A stretch of 64,000 nt of DNA from UBA3824 sp017541145. GTDB lineage: Bacteria > Bacteroidota > Bacteroidia > Bacteroidales > UBA3824. Made by a program: the position numbers and the translations under genes. Positions 36,197 to 44,853 of the stretch are shown one piece after another (within the stretch, counting starts at the first letter, position 1; each line of letters opens with the position of its first letter). A model generated the notes under the pieces. The model was not told the DNA's origin. It was given only the letters and a program-made list of their open reading frames with translations, and ran no database searches. The DNA lies in assembly GCA_947168365.1 (NCBI GenBank), contig CAMVLO010000005.1, positions 1 through 64,000 of the forward strand. The letters run 5' to 3'.

Positions 36197-38335
36197 TTGG
36201 CATTTAAAGATAAATCACGGAGTTTTTCTGAGGACATCAATCGGTTTCCGATTTTTAGAATTCTTATCGGGATGATTGTCGGCATTCTTTTGGAATACAA
36301 TTTTCATTTCGGAATTGTTGCCGGAATCCTCGGAATCGTTGTTAGTCTGACTGTTACAATTATTTTTTATTATTCAAAAAAACTTTCACGACAACATACT
36401 TACAATTTTCTTAACGGATTGTCATATTTTGGAATTTGGCTTTTTTTCGGAATTTTTATCTTTGAATATCAATTAGTTCCAAAGCCGGAAATTTCCGAAG
36501 AACCTGAAATTCATTATGCAGTTGTAACTTCGTCACCGGAGGAAAAGGCTAAAACTTACAAATCGCAGTTGCGAGTATTGGATTCTGCAAAAAATCAACA
36601 GTACGAAGTTTTGGCTTATTTCGATAAGCAGCAAACAATTCCGAGAGGTGGTGATTTAATAGCATTTTATTCTGAAATTCAATATCTTGAGAGCAATCAC
36701 AATCCATTGGAATTCGATTACGCAAAATACATGAGCCGTCAGGGAATTTATTGTAAAACAACTGTTAAAAACAATGAATATGTAATTTTAGTGCCTGATT
36801 ATCAGAGAACAGTTAAATATTACGGTTCATTAATGCGTGACAATTTGTTGAAAATTTATAAATCTCAAAACTTTTCATCGCAACAACTTGCTGTTTTAGA
36901 AGCTCTTACGCTCGGTTACAAAAGTGATTTGGATGAGGAAACAATTTCGGCATTTCAGTCAAGCGGTTCAATGCATATTTTGGCGGTTTCGGGTTTGCAT
37001 ACCGGAATTATTATGATGATTATCAGCTTTTTATTGAAATTTTTGGATTTTTCAAAACGAGGTCGTTATATCCGATTTTTCATTATAGTTGCTACACTTT
37101 GGCTGTTTGCTGCTGTTACGGGTTTTAGTGCTAGTGTTTGCCGTTCCGCGTTGATGTTCAGTTTGATAGCATTTTCGAGTGTTACAAACAGACGCAATTC
37201 GTCGTTTACAACTCTTGCATTTTCGGCTTTTGTTTTGTTGATTATCAATCCGTTACAACTTTTTAATGTCGGATTTTTGTTGAGTTATTTAGCGGTTTTG
37301 TCAATATTGGTTGTAATGCCGTGGTTCGATTCGTTGCAGTTGAAGCTAAATTATATTTCAGACAAAAAATTGAAACTTGCTTTTAAATGGTTTGCCAACT
37401 ATTTTATTGGCGTTATTTTGGTATCGATTGCTGCACAAGTTGGTACTACAGTGTTGAGTATCAGTACATTCAATCAGTTCCCGGTTTATTTTATGCTTAC
37501 AAATATTTTTGTAATACCGTTGTCATTTTTTATCATGATCGGTTCTGTTATGATGTTGACATTTTGTTGGTTGCCGGTGGTTTGCAGCTTGATTGCCAAG
37601 GGGTTGGAATTGCTTTTAACGGCTTTAATCGGTTCGGTTTCGTGGATTGAAAATTTGCCGGGTTCAAGCATCAAAGCTATTTACCTTACTCATTTTTCAT
37701 CTGTTTTGCTTTACATTTTTATCGGTTTGATTGTGATTTATATTTGTTACAAAAAGATATCCGTTCTAAAAATTTCGTTGTCTGTACTTGTCTTATTTTT
37801 TGTGACTGAGGCATATTTTGATGTTGTAAAATTTCATAAGAACAGTTTGATTGTTTACAACAAAAATAATTGTACTTTTATAAATGTTTTGACTTCTGAT
37901 ACATGCAAAGTCATCACTTCCAAACGAAATCCTGATAAAAATTTTCTTCGTCCAGTGTCTGATTTTCAGAATCTTACGCAAACTCACAATTCTCTGACGA
38001 TGCAAATTGATACTATTGAAGATTTTTCTGATTTTTATTTTACAGTCAACGATTACAAAGTATTGATTCTCAATGATATTTCTCAGTTAGAAACTTTTAG
38101 AAACGAAAATTTGGGTGTTGATATTTTGGTTTTGTGTAGGAATATTTATTTGAATCCCGAAGTAGATTCTTGGGCAAAAGAGGCTAAAGCTGTGATTTTT
38201 TCATCCGGTTGCAGTACCAATTTTGTGAAGAAGAATATTTCTGAATTTCAATCGTATCATGTTGCAACTCATGATGTTAAAACTCAAGGTGCGTATGTTT
38301 TGGGGTACGGCACAGAGCCTCTGTGGATGTTTTAA
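36197..38335 (+). CDS. comEC: ComEC/Rec2 family competence DNA-channel protein
   Basis: The 712-residue product starts at a TTG codon (MAFKDKSRSF); no nearby ATG fits as well. Its length fits ComEC-like proteins of Bacteroidota. Two N-terminal helices lead to a DUF4131/OB-like region (about 90-200). The competence domain follows with LTLGYKSDLDEETISAFQSS near 237 and GSMHILAVSGLHTGIIMMII. About eight further helices run to about 540. The C-terminal part (about 545-712) has no HxHxDH metallo-beta-lactamase motif, so the nuclease-like domain of Gram-positive ComEC is missing or degenerate. ComEC forms the inner-membrane channel for single-stranded DNA uptake. It lies alone between two terminators. 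Confidence 0.9.
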   Translation: MAFKDKSRSFSEDINRFPIFRILIGMIVGILLEYNFHFGIVAGILGIVVSLTVTIIFYYSKKLSRQHTYNFLNGLSYFGIWLFFGIFIFEYQLVPKPEISEEPEIHYAVVTSSPEEKAKTYKSQLRVLDSAKNQQYEVLAYFDKQQTIPRGGDLIAFYSEIQYLESNHNPLEFDYAKYMSRQGIYCKTTVKNNEYVILVPDYQRTVKYYGSLMRDNLLKIYKSQNFSSQQLAVLEALTLGYKSDLDEETISAFQSSGSMHILAVSGLHTGIIMMIISFLLKFLDFSKRGRYIRFFIIVATLWLFAAVTGFSASVCRSALMFSLIAFSSVTNRRNSSFTTLAFSAFVLLIINPLQLFNVGFLLSYLAVLSILVVMPWFDSLQLKLNYISDKKLKLAFKWFANYFIGVILVSIAAQVGTTVLSISTFNQFPVYFMLTNIFVIPLSFFIMIGSVMMLTFCWLPVVCSLIAKGLELLLTALIGSVSWIENLPGSSIKAIYLTHFSSVLLYIFIGLIVIYICYKKISVLKISLSVLVLFFVTEAYFDVVKFHKNSLIVYNKNNCTFINVLTSDTCKVITSKRNPDKNFLRPVSDFQNLTQTHNSLTMQIDTIEDFSDFYFTVNDYKVLILNDISQLETFRNENLGVDILVLCRNIYLNPEVDSWAKEAKAVIFSSGCSTNFVKKNISEFQSYHVATHDVKTQGAYVLGYGTEPLWMF

Positions 38336-38361
38336 TTTTGTATAATCCACTGTCAAAAAAA

Positions 38362-38398
38362 AATCCCAAAACCATATTTTTTTCATGATTTTGGGATT
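38362..38398 (-). terminator. intrinsic terminator of the threonine synthase gene
   Basis: AATCCCAAAA pairs with TTTTGGGATT around a loop of about 17 bases. On the minus strand a T run (complement of the A8 at about 38354-38361) follows. It may also slow read-through from comEC on the other strand. Confidence 0.75.
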
Positions 38399-38425
38399 CG
38401 TAAAAATTTATTGAAAAAAGTAGAA

Positions 38426-39745
38426 TTATTTCTCAATGATATCGCGCCAAAGTTGTTCTTCGATATCTGCACGGTTGAATTTTTTTATCTCGTCAGATGA
38501 AGATACAGTGTCGTAATTGTAAGCTAATTCGCTCAAGAAGAACGATGCACGTTCGATACCTTCGCCCATATTTATCATTACAACATCGCCGTCTTTCAAG
38601 AGACCTTTTTGCAACGATTCAAAATATCCGCCCATGCAAATTGCTGATGCCGGACCGATTTTTTCCAAGGTTTTGAATGCAATCAGTCTTGCAATTTTGT
38701 TGATTTTACTTTCATCGAAACTGATGATTTCGCCGTTTGATTTCTTGGTAAGATCGGCAATAATAGGGTAGGTGCCCGGAACTCCTGTTGCGAGAGTCTG
38801 AACCTTGGTTGCCGGATTCTGAAGTTTTGGGAAATCGTTTTGCCAGCCTTCCGGGAAATTGTTGGCTTTGGCTTTGTTCCATGCCTGAGTCATTGGATCA
38901 CAGAGACTTGGCTGTACTGAGATGTATCTTGGTCTGTGAGAAACCAATCCCAACGGTTCAAGTTCGTTCAACGCTTTGTCAACCGCGATAGGACCTGTAC
39001 CGCCGCTGAGAGCCTGCAAATATACAGTCGGAATTTCGCCTGTGAGTCGCAACCATTCGTAAACCCATGTTTTTTTGGATTCTACACGGAGCGGATCGGT
39101 GTTTCCGATTGTCATTATTATATTGTTTTTTGCAGTAAATTCACCTGCGATTTTCTTTGCAAATGCGTAGTCACCTTTGCAAATTACAGCTTTTTGTCCG
39201 TAAGCCGAAACCGATGCAATGTTCTCTTTTACAGCATCTTCCGGCATGAAAACATACAACGAAACGCCTGCTTTGGCAAGATAGTGAGAGAATGCGTTTG
39301 CAGTGTTGCCGGTAGAGGCTACAGCGTATTCTTTCACGCCGCATTCTTTAAGTACCGAAGCTGCAAGTGTTCCGGCAATATCTTTGAAAGTACGTGTAGC
39401 ATCATTGAAATTATGACGCATAACATATACTTTGAGATTTTTGTTGTAATATTTTTTTGCAAAATCCTCAAGAAAATCCCATCTGCTGACCGGTGAAACG
39501 CCTTCGCCGGCAGATACGATGTTGTTTTGGTCGTTAAGTGGCAGAAAATCAAAGTAATGCCATAGACTTTTTACTGTATCTTTTGTAAAAATCAAATCCT
39601 TGAGTTTCTTGGGATCTGTAGTATATTTTGTGTCTACAAAGTTTTTACCGCAGTTAGGACATTTTTGTCCGTGCTTAAACCATTGGTTGAAATTTTCAAT
39701 TTTTTGTCCGCAATTTTTGCAAACAAAATAGTACTTACTGCTCAT
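38426..39745 (-). CDS. thrC: threonine synthase (PLP-dependent)
   Basis: The 439-residue product begins with a zinc-ribbon-like part (CKNCGQ and CPNCGK within the first 40 residues). It then shows the PLP enzyme core: the Schiff-base region RHNFNDATRTFKD with Lys near 120, the phosphate/substrate loop ASTGNTANAFSHYLAKAG, and the second glycine loop ALSGGTGPIAVDK. This matches threonine synthase-like enzymes, which convert O-phosphohomoserine to threonine. Cysteate synthase or a related lyase cannot be wholly excluded since the family is broad. It lies 33 bases downstream of the VOC gene on the same strand, so the two likely form an operon, although no shared pathway is obvious. Confidence 0.85.
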   Translation of the reverse strand: MSSKYYFVCKNCGQKIENFNQWFKHGQKCPNCGKNFVDTKYTTDPKKLKDLIFTKDTVKSLWHYFDFLPLNDQNNIVSAGEGVSPVSRWDFLEDFAKKYYNKNLKVYVMRHNFNDATRTFKDIAGTLAASVLKECGVKEYAVASTGNTANAFSHYLAKAGVSLYVFMPEDAVKENIASVSAYGQKAVICKGDYAFAKKIAGEFTAKNNIIMTIGNTDPLRVESKKTWVYEWLRLTGEIPTVYLQALSGGTGPIAVDKALNELEPLGLVSHRPRYISVQPSLCDPMTQAWNKAKANNFPEGWQNDFPKLQNPATKVQTLATGVPGTYPIIADLTKKSNGEIISFDESKINKIARLIAFKTLEKIGPASAICMGGYFESLQKGLLKDGDVVMINMGEGIERASFFLSELAYNYDTVSSSDEIKKFNRADIEEQLWRDIIEK

Positions 39746-39778
39746 TGTCGCTTAATTTATGAAATAAACTTTTGATTT

Positions 39779-40987
39779 TTATTTGTTATTGTTCTGTTGA
39801 CTTGCTTGCTCATTTTGAGCTTTTATTCTCAATGCACACTCGTCGGAAATCGCTGTTTTGGCTTTTGCAATATCCGAAGTAGAATAGTCTGCACCTTTAC
39901 GCAAGAATTTTAGACCTGCCATTACAAAATCCGGCAATGCTTTTTCCGGGTCTTTTTTTCTGAGATTGAGTCCGAGATGCAATTTCTTAGCAATTGGAAC
40001 ATAGTAGGTTTCAACAAATTCAATAAGATTTCTGTCCGGATCTTCGATATAAGTAAAATGTCCGGATGCGCCGCCCATATCAAAAATTTCGGCTGCATTT
40101 TCGTAAGCCTCCGGGTTGGAATCGCATTGAAATTTCAAACCGTAAGATTCGCAATGCTTTTTCAAACCTTTCATATTTCTGATATCAAAACAGATTTGAA
40201 TAAATCCCGGGTCGCCCCAAAGATGTTTTTCAAAATCGTAAATATTTCTTGGTTTGCGGTCGCTGTTTACAAGTTGAACAAGTTCTATTTGCGATTCATT
40301 CAGGAAGTTAGAAAAAGGACCTTTACGTTTTTCAGAATGACCGAGCAAAACTCTTCTGAATTTGTCTTCGCCGCCCGGAATCATTTTGAAATCCTCAAAA
40401 ACGTCGGTATCATCGTAAATTACAGTGTCGTAACCAAGTATATTTTTGTAAAATTCTATAGATTTTTCCATGTCGGTAACGCCGCAAATTGCACCGTAAA
40501 TACCGCCGATTTTTGAGTTGGTTTCTTTGAAAACTATATCGCTTTCCACAACCTCAAAAAAGTTTCCGAAAGGATCTTTCAAGAAGAAATGTTCTTTGCC
40601 GTTGAGATTTTTACCGAAACTTGATAGAAGGGTTGCGCCGTTTGGAGAATTTTTGAACTTGAGGTATGCCGCAGCAACATTCGGGCTTTTCAATTTACCT
40701 ACAATTGTACCTAAGTCGCCCAATTTTGGCTGAAATTCAAGTTTGTGTGGCTCTCTTGAGGTGTATTGCCAAATTTCAAGACCGCCGCCGCCTTGCATGT
40801 TGTAAGCCAAGATGGTGTGGCGCGATTGTGGTTGATGGTTGGTGTAGGGTTGCATCATAGAAGCCTCGCCCGGAGCGTCGCTCAACATCACGTCGGCTCC
40901 AAAATTTTCTCTGTACCAATCCCACGCTTCGTAAACATTTGTTACGCCAATGCCGAGTTGCTGGATTCCACTATTTGAAAATGCCAT
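39779..40987 (-). CDS. VOC family protein with two glyoxalase/dioxygenase-like modules
   Basis: The 402-residue product starts MAFSNSGIQQLGIGVTNVYE, the opening strand and helix of a vicinal-oxygen-chelate module. A first module covers about 7-135 (HTILAYNMQGGGGLEIWQY, FFLKDPFGNFFEVVE) and a second about 155-315 (GAICGVTDMEKSIEFYKNIL, FTYIEDPDRNLIEFVETY). Metal ligands of VOC enzymes are a His/Glu set. Candidates are His and Glu in these strands, but the first-strand His is replaced by other residues (QLGIGV, GAICGV), so catalysis is uncertain. No substrate can be named. It precedes threonine synthase on the minus strand. Confidence 0.75.
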   Translation of the reverse strand: MAFSNSGIQQLGIGVTNVYEAWDWYRENFGADVMLSDAPGEASMMQPYTNHQPQSRHTILAYNMQGGGGLEIWQYTSREPHKLEFQPKLGDLGTIVGKLKSPNVAAAYLKFKNSPNGATLLSSFGKNLNGKEHFFLKDPFGNFFEVVESDIVFKETNSKIGGIYGAICGVTDMEKSIEFYKNILGYDTVIYDDTDVFEDFKMIPGGEDKFRRVLLGHSEKRKGPFSNFLNESQIELVQLVNSDRKPRNIYDFEKHLWGDPGFIQICFDIRNMKGLKKHCESYGLKFQCDSNPEAYENAAEIFDMGGASGHFTYIEDPDRNLIEFVETYYVPIAKKLHLGLNLRKKDPEKALPDFVMAGLKFLRKGADYSTSDIAKAKTAISDECALRIKAQNEQASQQNNNK

Positions 40988-41223
40988 TTCGTTTTTATTT
41001 CAGTTTGTTTTTTTTGATATATCTATTTGAATGTCAAATTATGTGAAAATCTTTCACGATTAATTCTATTGCAAAATAAATGAAAATTATTGACATTTCG
41101 GGCATTTTTCAATATTATTTTAAATAAAAAATGCGACAATACATTTTTTAATTTGTATTATTCCTTTATCGCTGTTACTGCAAAATAAACATTATTTTAA
41201 CCTTCTGATAATTAAAAAATACC

Positions 41224-41231
41224 TATCTTTG
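41224..41231 (+). promoter_or_regulatory. -7 promoter element of rimO
   Basis: TATCTTTG matches the Bacteroidota -7 consensus and sits about 35 bases before the ATG. The remaining part of the 278-base gap before it (from 40988) is AT-rich with no gene recognised. Confidence 0.55.
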
Positions 41232-41265
41232 CCTCGTTAAAAAAAATCCAACAATTATTGTTCTT

Positions 41266-42579
41266 ATGAAGAAAAAAACGATTGCTATCGTTACTTTGGG
41301 ATGCAGCAAAAACCTTGTAGATTCCGAAGATCTTGCTACCCGCATCGCGCAAAAATACGATGTGGTTTATTTCAACAACGACGATCAGTATGCATCTGAT
41401 GTTGACATCGTGATTATTAATACGTGTGGTTTCATTCTTGATGCTAAACAAGAAAGCATCGACACTATTATTTATTATGCAAATCTCAAAACTGAGGGTG
41501 TTATCAAAAAACTTTTTGTTTTCGGCTGTCTTTCACAACGTTACAAAGAAGATTTAGCAAAAGAAATTCCTGAATGTGATGAATTTTTCGGGGTTAACAC
41601 TTTGAAAGATATTCTCGATAGACTTGACGTAGAAGATTTTGATAATCCTTGCGATCATACCAGACTAATTTCTACAGCAAAACATACAACATACATCAAA
41701 ATTGCCGAGGGATGCAACCGTAAATGTTCTTTTTGCGCAATTCCTTATATCAGAGGAAATTACATCTCCCGTCCGATGGAAGAAATAATTGAAGAAGTAA
41801 AACTTTTAGCTTCCAACGGTACCAAAGAGTTTAATCTCATAGCTCAGGATTTAAGTTATTATGGCAAAGACCTTTACCATGATTTCAAACTTCCGGAACT
41901 TGTAGAACAACTTGCAAAAATCGACGGTGTGCATTGGATTCGTATGCATTATACTTATCCGAACAATTTCCCGTTGAAAACCCTTGATTTAATGAAAGAT
42001 AATCCAAAAGTTTGTCACTATTTGGATATTCCGGTTCAGCATATTTCCGACCATATACTTTCGGATATGAAACGAGGTCACACCAAAGCCGAAACTGTAG
42101 CACTCATAAAGAAATTTAGAGAAATAGTTCCGGATATTACATTGAGAACCAGCTTGTTGGTAGGTTTCCCCGGCGAAACTGAGGAAGATATTGATGAACT
42201 TGCAGAATTTATAAAAGAAGCAAAATTCGATAGGTTAGGAGTGTTCCAATATTCCGAAGAAGAAGGAACATATTCCGCTGAACATTTCAAAGACGACGTA
42301 CCGGAAGAAGTAAAACAAGAGCGTGCCGACAGAATTATGTCGATTCAGCAGCGAATTTCGTTGCAATTGAACGTTGCAAAAATCGGTAAAACAATGGAAA
42401 TCATAATCGACCGTCAAGAAGCCGAATTTTGGGTAGGTCGTACGATGTTTGATTCTCCGGAAGTAGATTGCGAAGTTTTAGTAAAAATTTCCGATGCTCC
42501 AAATTTTGAAATCGGTAATTTTTATAACGTGGAAATTACTGACGTTCAGGAGTTTGACCTTTTTGCAAAACCTGTATAA
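41266..42579 (+). CDS. rimO: ribosomal protein S12 methylthiotransferase
   Basis: The 437-residue product has the RimO order. The N-terminal UPF0004 domain starts IAIVTLGCSKNLVDSEDLAT, followed by IINTCGFI and FGCLSQRY, giving the three Cys of the auxiliary Fe-S cluster. The radical SAM motif CNRKCSFC lies near residue 149, with IPYIRGNYISRPMEEI after it. A C-terminal TRAM domain closes it. It adds a methylthio group to Asp of ribosomal protein S12. The GCSKN signature separates RimO from MiaB/MtaB. It has its own promoter and terminator. Confidence 0.96.
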   Translation: MKKKTIAIVTLGCSKNLVDSEDLATRIAQKYDVVYFNNDDQYASDVDIVIINTCGFILDAKQESIDTIIYYANLKTEGVIKKLFVFGCLSQRYKEDLAKEIPECDEFFGVNTLKDILDRLDVEDFDNPCDHTRLISTAKHTTYIKIAEGCNRKCSFCAIPYIRGNYISRPMEEIIEEVKLLASNGTKEFNLIAQDLSYYGKDLYHDFKLPELVEQLAKIDGVHWIRMHYTYPNNFPLKTLDLMKDNPKVCHYLDIPVQHISDHILSDMKRGHTKAETVALIKKFREIVPDITLRTSLLVGFPGETEEDIDELAEFIKEAKFDRLGVFQYSEEEGTYSAEHFKDDVPEEVKQERADRIMSIQQRISLQLNVAKIGKTMEIIIDRQEAEFWVGRTMFDSPEVDCEVLVKISDAPNFEIGNFYNVEITDVQEFDLFAKPV

Positions 42580-42640
42580 CCTCAACAAATTTTTTTTAAA
42601 AAGCAACTTTCATATATTATACATGGGATTTTTCCCGGAG

Positions 42641-42681
42641 AGGACGGATTTTTACTTTTAAAAATCTGTCCTTTTCTTTTT
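42641..42681 (+). terminator. intrinsic terminator of rimO
   Basis: AGGACGGATTTTTA and TAAAAATCTGTCCT pair over 14 bp with one wobble and a four-base loop, followed by TTTTCTTTTT. Confidence 0.85.
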
Positions 42682-42796
42682 GTTAACTTTGATAATTTTT
42701 TGTAAATTTTCCGTTCGTTAGAATTAATTTATTGTAAAAAAGCACATCTTTTGAAAAAATATTTTTCTGTCAATCAGTTAGTTAACATTAATTTTA

Positions 42797-42846
42797 AAAA
42801 TGAACAAAATGAATGAGAAGTTTTTGCAGATTGCTTCCTATATTTG
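42797..42846 (+). promoter_or_regulatory. promoter with direct-repeat box, non-coding unit 1
   Basis: A 9-bp direct repeat, AAAATGAAC then AAAATGAAT, occupies 42797-42814. It is followed after 24 bases by TATATTTG (42839-42846), a full -7 match. There is no -33 TTTG at the usual distance. The box lies where an activator or a different sigma factor would bind. Confidence 0.65.
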
Positions 42847-42851
42847 TAATG

Positions 42852-43119
42852 TCAAAAGAGAATAAAATACTTAGTAAAAACTAAGAAATTTATTTTCTTA
42901 CAGCTTAAAATTAAAATAATCTGTTAGCTCTGATAACAACTGAAGAACTATTAGCCAATTATAAATTAAGCTTTTAATTGTTATAATATTTTTAATTGTG
43001 AAACATTGATTTTTTTCATTTGCAAGTCTTTTTATAATCAGTTTTTAGAATTTGACAACCTTTTTTTCAACCATTAAACTCGAAACCTCAAGATTCCTTG
43101 GTCTTGAGGTTTTTTTTTT
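42852..43119 (+). ncRNA. putative small RNA, unit 1 of a three-copy family
   Basis: The unit runs from about six bases after the -7 box to the end of a T-run. A block starting GAAACATT at 43000 contains CATTTGCAAGTCTTTTTATA and ends near 43046; the same block occurs in units 2 and 3. The terminator pairs AAACCTCAAGA with TCTTGAGGTTT and is followed by about ten T residues. The 5' part differs from the other units except for TTTGTAATGT at its very start and an ATTAAGCTTTT segment shared with unit 2. No reading frame is conserved across units. Expected length is about 265 nt. Confidence 0.65.
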
Positions 43120-43340
43120 GCATATCGGTACATCCGTTGTTTTTTTTGATTATAATAAAATGTCTAACGATAATGCGATTTTGGTCTTTAACCTCTTTTT
43201 TGTAACTTTTTCTTTAAAAATCGGCTGAGCAAATGTTTAATTTTGTTAAATAATTATTTTTTTTAGTGAATGAAATAAAAAAAAATAAAATTTTTTACAG
43301 TTGTATTTTGTTTAAAATCAATCAAATACCAACTGAATGA

Positions 43341-43390
43341 AAAATGAACAAAATGAACAGAGCCGATATTAAAAAATTGTTGTAGATTTG
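43341..43390 (+). promoter_or_regulatory. promoter with direct-repeat box, non-coding unit 2
   Basis: AAAATGAAC followed directly by AAAATGAAC at 43341-43358, 24 bases, then TAGATTTG at 43383-43390. The spacing is identical to units 1 and 3. Confidence 0.65.
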
Positions 43391-43395
43391 TAACG

Positions 43396-43645
43396 TAAAA
43401 ACAATACAACATTGAATCAAACAGAGAAAGTTAACTCAAAGAAAGAAAGTGTTAGCAATCTATTTAATTCAAACTATTGTCAATAAGAAATTAAGCTTAT
43501 TGTTATGATTTTTAAGTAAGAAACATTAAATTTTTTTTTCATTTGCAAGTCTTTTTATAATCAGTTTTTTTAGAAGATGCAAATTTCAACCGTTTTATCA
43601 AACTAGAGACCGAAACCTCAGAGTCAGTTGATTCTGAGGTTTTTA
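43396..43645 (+). ncRNA. putative small RNA, unit 2 of a three-copy family
   Basis: This copy begins TTTGTAACGTAAAAACA at the promoter edge, much like unit 3. It carries ATTAAGCTTATTGTTAT and then the shared block beginning GAAACATT at 43520, with the same CATTTGCAAGTCTTTTTATA core. It ends in a hairpin where AACCTCAGA pairs with TCTGAGGTT before TTTT. The hairpin sequence differs from units 1 and 3 while its size and position are kept. Expected length is about 250 nt. Confidence 0.65.
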
Positions 43646-43744
43646 TTTTTTATGAGGTTTGTAATTGAAATACGAAATTCAAATTTTTTTTCACAAGTTA
43701 AGCTTGCGTTTGGGAGGTTAGCAGATGTTAAAAAAAAAGATAGT

Positions 43745-44260
43745 TTAGAATGCAAAGGCAACCGGCGCAGCAATAATTTCTCTTGATTGGTAGCGTCTGT
43801 AGTCGGTTCTGATATCTTTTGATACTTCGTGAACTTTTTGAGCTTCTTTTTGTGTTATCTCAAAATGTCCGAATGTGTTGTCGGGATATTTCAGTGTCAA
43901 GATGTATTTACCTTCACTAAAATATAAATTGTAATCGTTTGGATTAGAAGCAATTAGCTTTGGATTTTTCAGAAACGGCGGAACATAATTCTTTAGCCAA
44001 TTGTCGCAAGATTGATTTTGATTTTTTATTATATTTGACTTTTCTTCAAATACGCAGTTCGCAAAAATCCAAAAACTTATTCTCAATAAATAATATATAC
44101 TCAATATGCACGACAATCCTATTAAGATCATCCAAATACTTTCGTTACTATCTTTAGGTACTAATATTTTGAAAATAATAATACCCAAGGTTAAGCTCGT
44201 TGCTATTAATGTTAACCGTATTGCTTTTGATTCGTTTTTCCTTTTGTTGTTATTTTGCAT
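43745..44260 (-). CDS. hypothetical membrane protein, 171 aa
   Basis: I do not recognise this family. The product has a basic N-terminus (MQNNNKRKNESKAIR), two hydrophobic segments at about 16-33 and 40-65, and a cytoplasmic or periplasmic part. That part contains YNLYFSEGKYILTLKYPDN and FGHFEITQKEAQKVHEVS, which read like a short beta-rich module. It is on the opposite strand, between non-coding units 2 and 3, and faces unit 2 convergently. The lone placement inside the repeat array is notable. It could be a target or partner of the RNAs, but nothing in the sequence shows this. Confidence 0.6.
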   Translation of the reverse strand: MQNNNKRKNESKAIRLTLIATSLTLGIIIFKILVPKDSNESIWMILIGLSCILSIYYLLRISFWIFANCVFEEKSNIIKNQNQSCDNWLKNYVPPFLKNPKLIASNPNDYNLYFSEGKYILTLKYPDNTFGHFEITQKEAQKVHEVSKDIRTDYRRYQSREIIAAPVAFAF

Positions 44261-44529
44261 AATTGTTTCCGTTTGAATTTCAGAGCGTAAATATATGAAA
44301 TTTTTTTGTTGATTTTTACTGAAATATTAATTTTTTTTTGTTAAAATATATTTTTGGATGTTGATTTTTTGTAGAAAAGCCGTGCTGTTTTCATCGTTTT
44401 TGTAAATTTAGTATAAAAAAAGAGGTATTTCGTAAGCAAAATTGTGTCAAAAAAATGAACAGAATCAAAAATAATTAAATAATTTTTAGTTTTATTTAAT
44501 TGAATTTCAGATTGTTACAATAAATTAAC

Positions 44530-44579
44530 AAAATGAACAAAATGAATGAATGCTGTGTGAATTATTCGTTATACATTTG
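44530..44579 (+). promoter_or_regulatory. promoter with direct-repeat box, non-coding unit 3
   Basis: AAAATGAAC followed by AAAATGAAT at 44530-44547, 24 bases, then TACATTTG at 44572-44579. Same arrangement as units 1 and 2. Confidence 0.65.
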
Positions 44580-44584
44580 TAATG

Positions 44585-44836
44585 TAAAAACAAAACAACA
44601 TCTTAAGAATAGGTAACAACTTAGGATGAAGATATTAACTCAACACAAATATATTAACAACAATAATTATTAACTCAACAACCGATCAGACTATACTAAC
44701 TAATTATGAAACATTAAATATTTTTCATTTGCAAGTCTTTTTATAATCAGTTTTTTTGAAGGTACATTTAACGACCTGTTTTTATTAACTCAATTTTAAA
44801 GCCCTCAGTTGATTTTCAATTGAGGGTTTTTATTTT
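44585..44836 (+). ncRNA. putative small RNA, unit 3 of a three-copy family
   Basis: After TTTGTAATGTAAAAACA, nearly the same as unit 2, the unit has several TTAACTCA motifs. The shared block follows, from GAAACATT at 44708 to about 44757, with the identical CATTTGCAAGTCTTTTTATA core. The terminator is CCCTCAGTTGA paired with TCAATTGAGGG and then TTTTT. It ends about 20 bases before the minus-strand rluA stop, so its terminator may also serve that gene. Expected length is about 250 nt. Confidence 0.65.
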
Positions 44837-44853
44837 TTTATAAGTTCTGAAAA

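Larger units (their letters stand above)
42580..43744. other. gene-free stretch holding the rimO terminator and non-coding units 1 and 2
   Basis: This 1165-base stretch holds no supportable protein gene. Besides the rimO terminator and the two repeat units, the bases between 43120 and 43340 and between 43646 and 43744 are AT-rich filler in which I see no feature. Confidence 0.6.
44261..44853. other. gene-free stretch holding non-coding unit 3
   Basis: From 44261 to about 44525 the DNA is AT-rich and would contain the promoter of the minus-strand 171-residue gene; no further feature is clear there. The rest is unit 3. Confidence 0.55.

Noticed and set aside
38200..38335. Metallo-beta-lactamase nuclease domain in ComEC
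   Set aside because: No HxHxDH motif is present in the C-terminal part.
43000..43046. The conserved core (TTCATTTGCAAGTC) being an internal promoter rather than part of an RNA
   Set aside because: It lacks the A of the TAnnTTTG box, and the distance from GAAACATT to the core varies by one to three bases among units, unlike a promoter; kept as an alternative to test by end mapping.
43480..43542. A short minus-strand frame in non-coding unit 2 reading MKKKFNVSYLKIITISLISY
   Set aside because: The corresponding frames in units 1 and 3 stop after about 12 and 4 codons, and the DNA identity there is in the non-coding core; not conserved as protein.
42852..44836. tRNA, 6S RNA or tmRNA identity for the three units
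   Set aside because: No cloverleaf, CCA end, large 6S-like bulged stem or tag-peptide frame is visible; the three-copy arrangement also does not fit.
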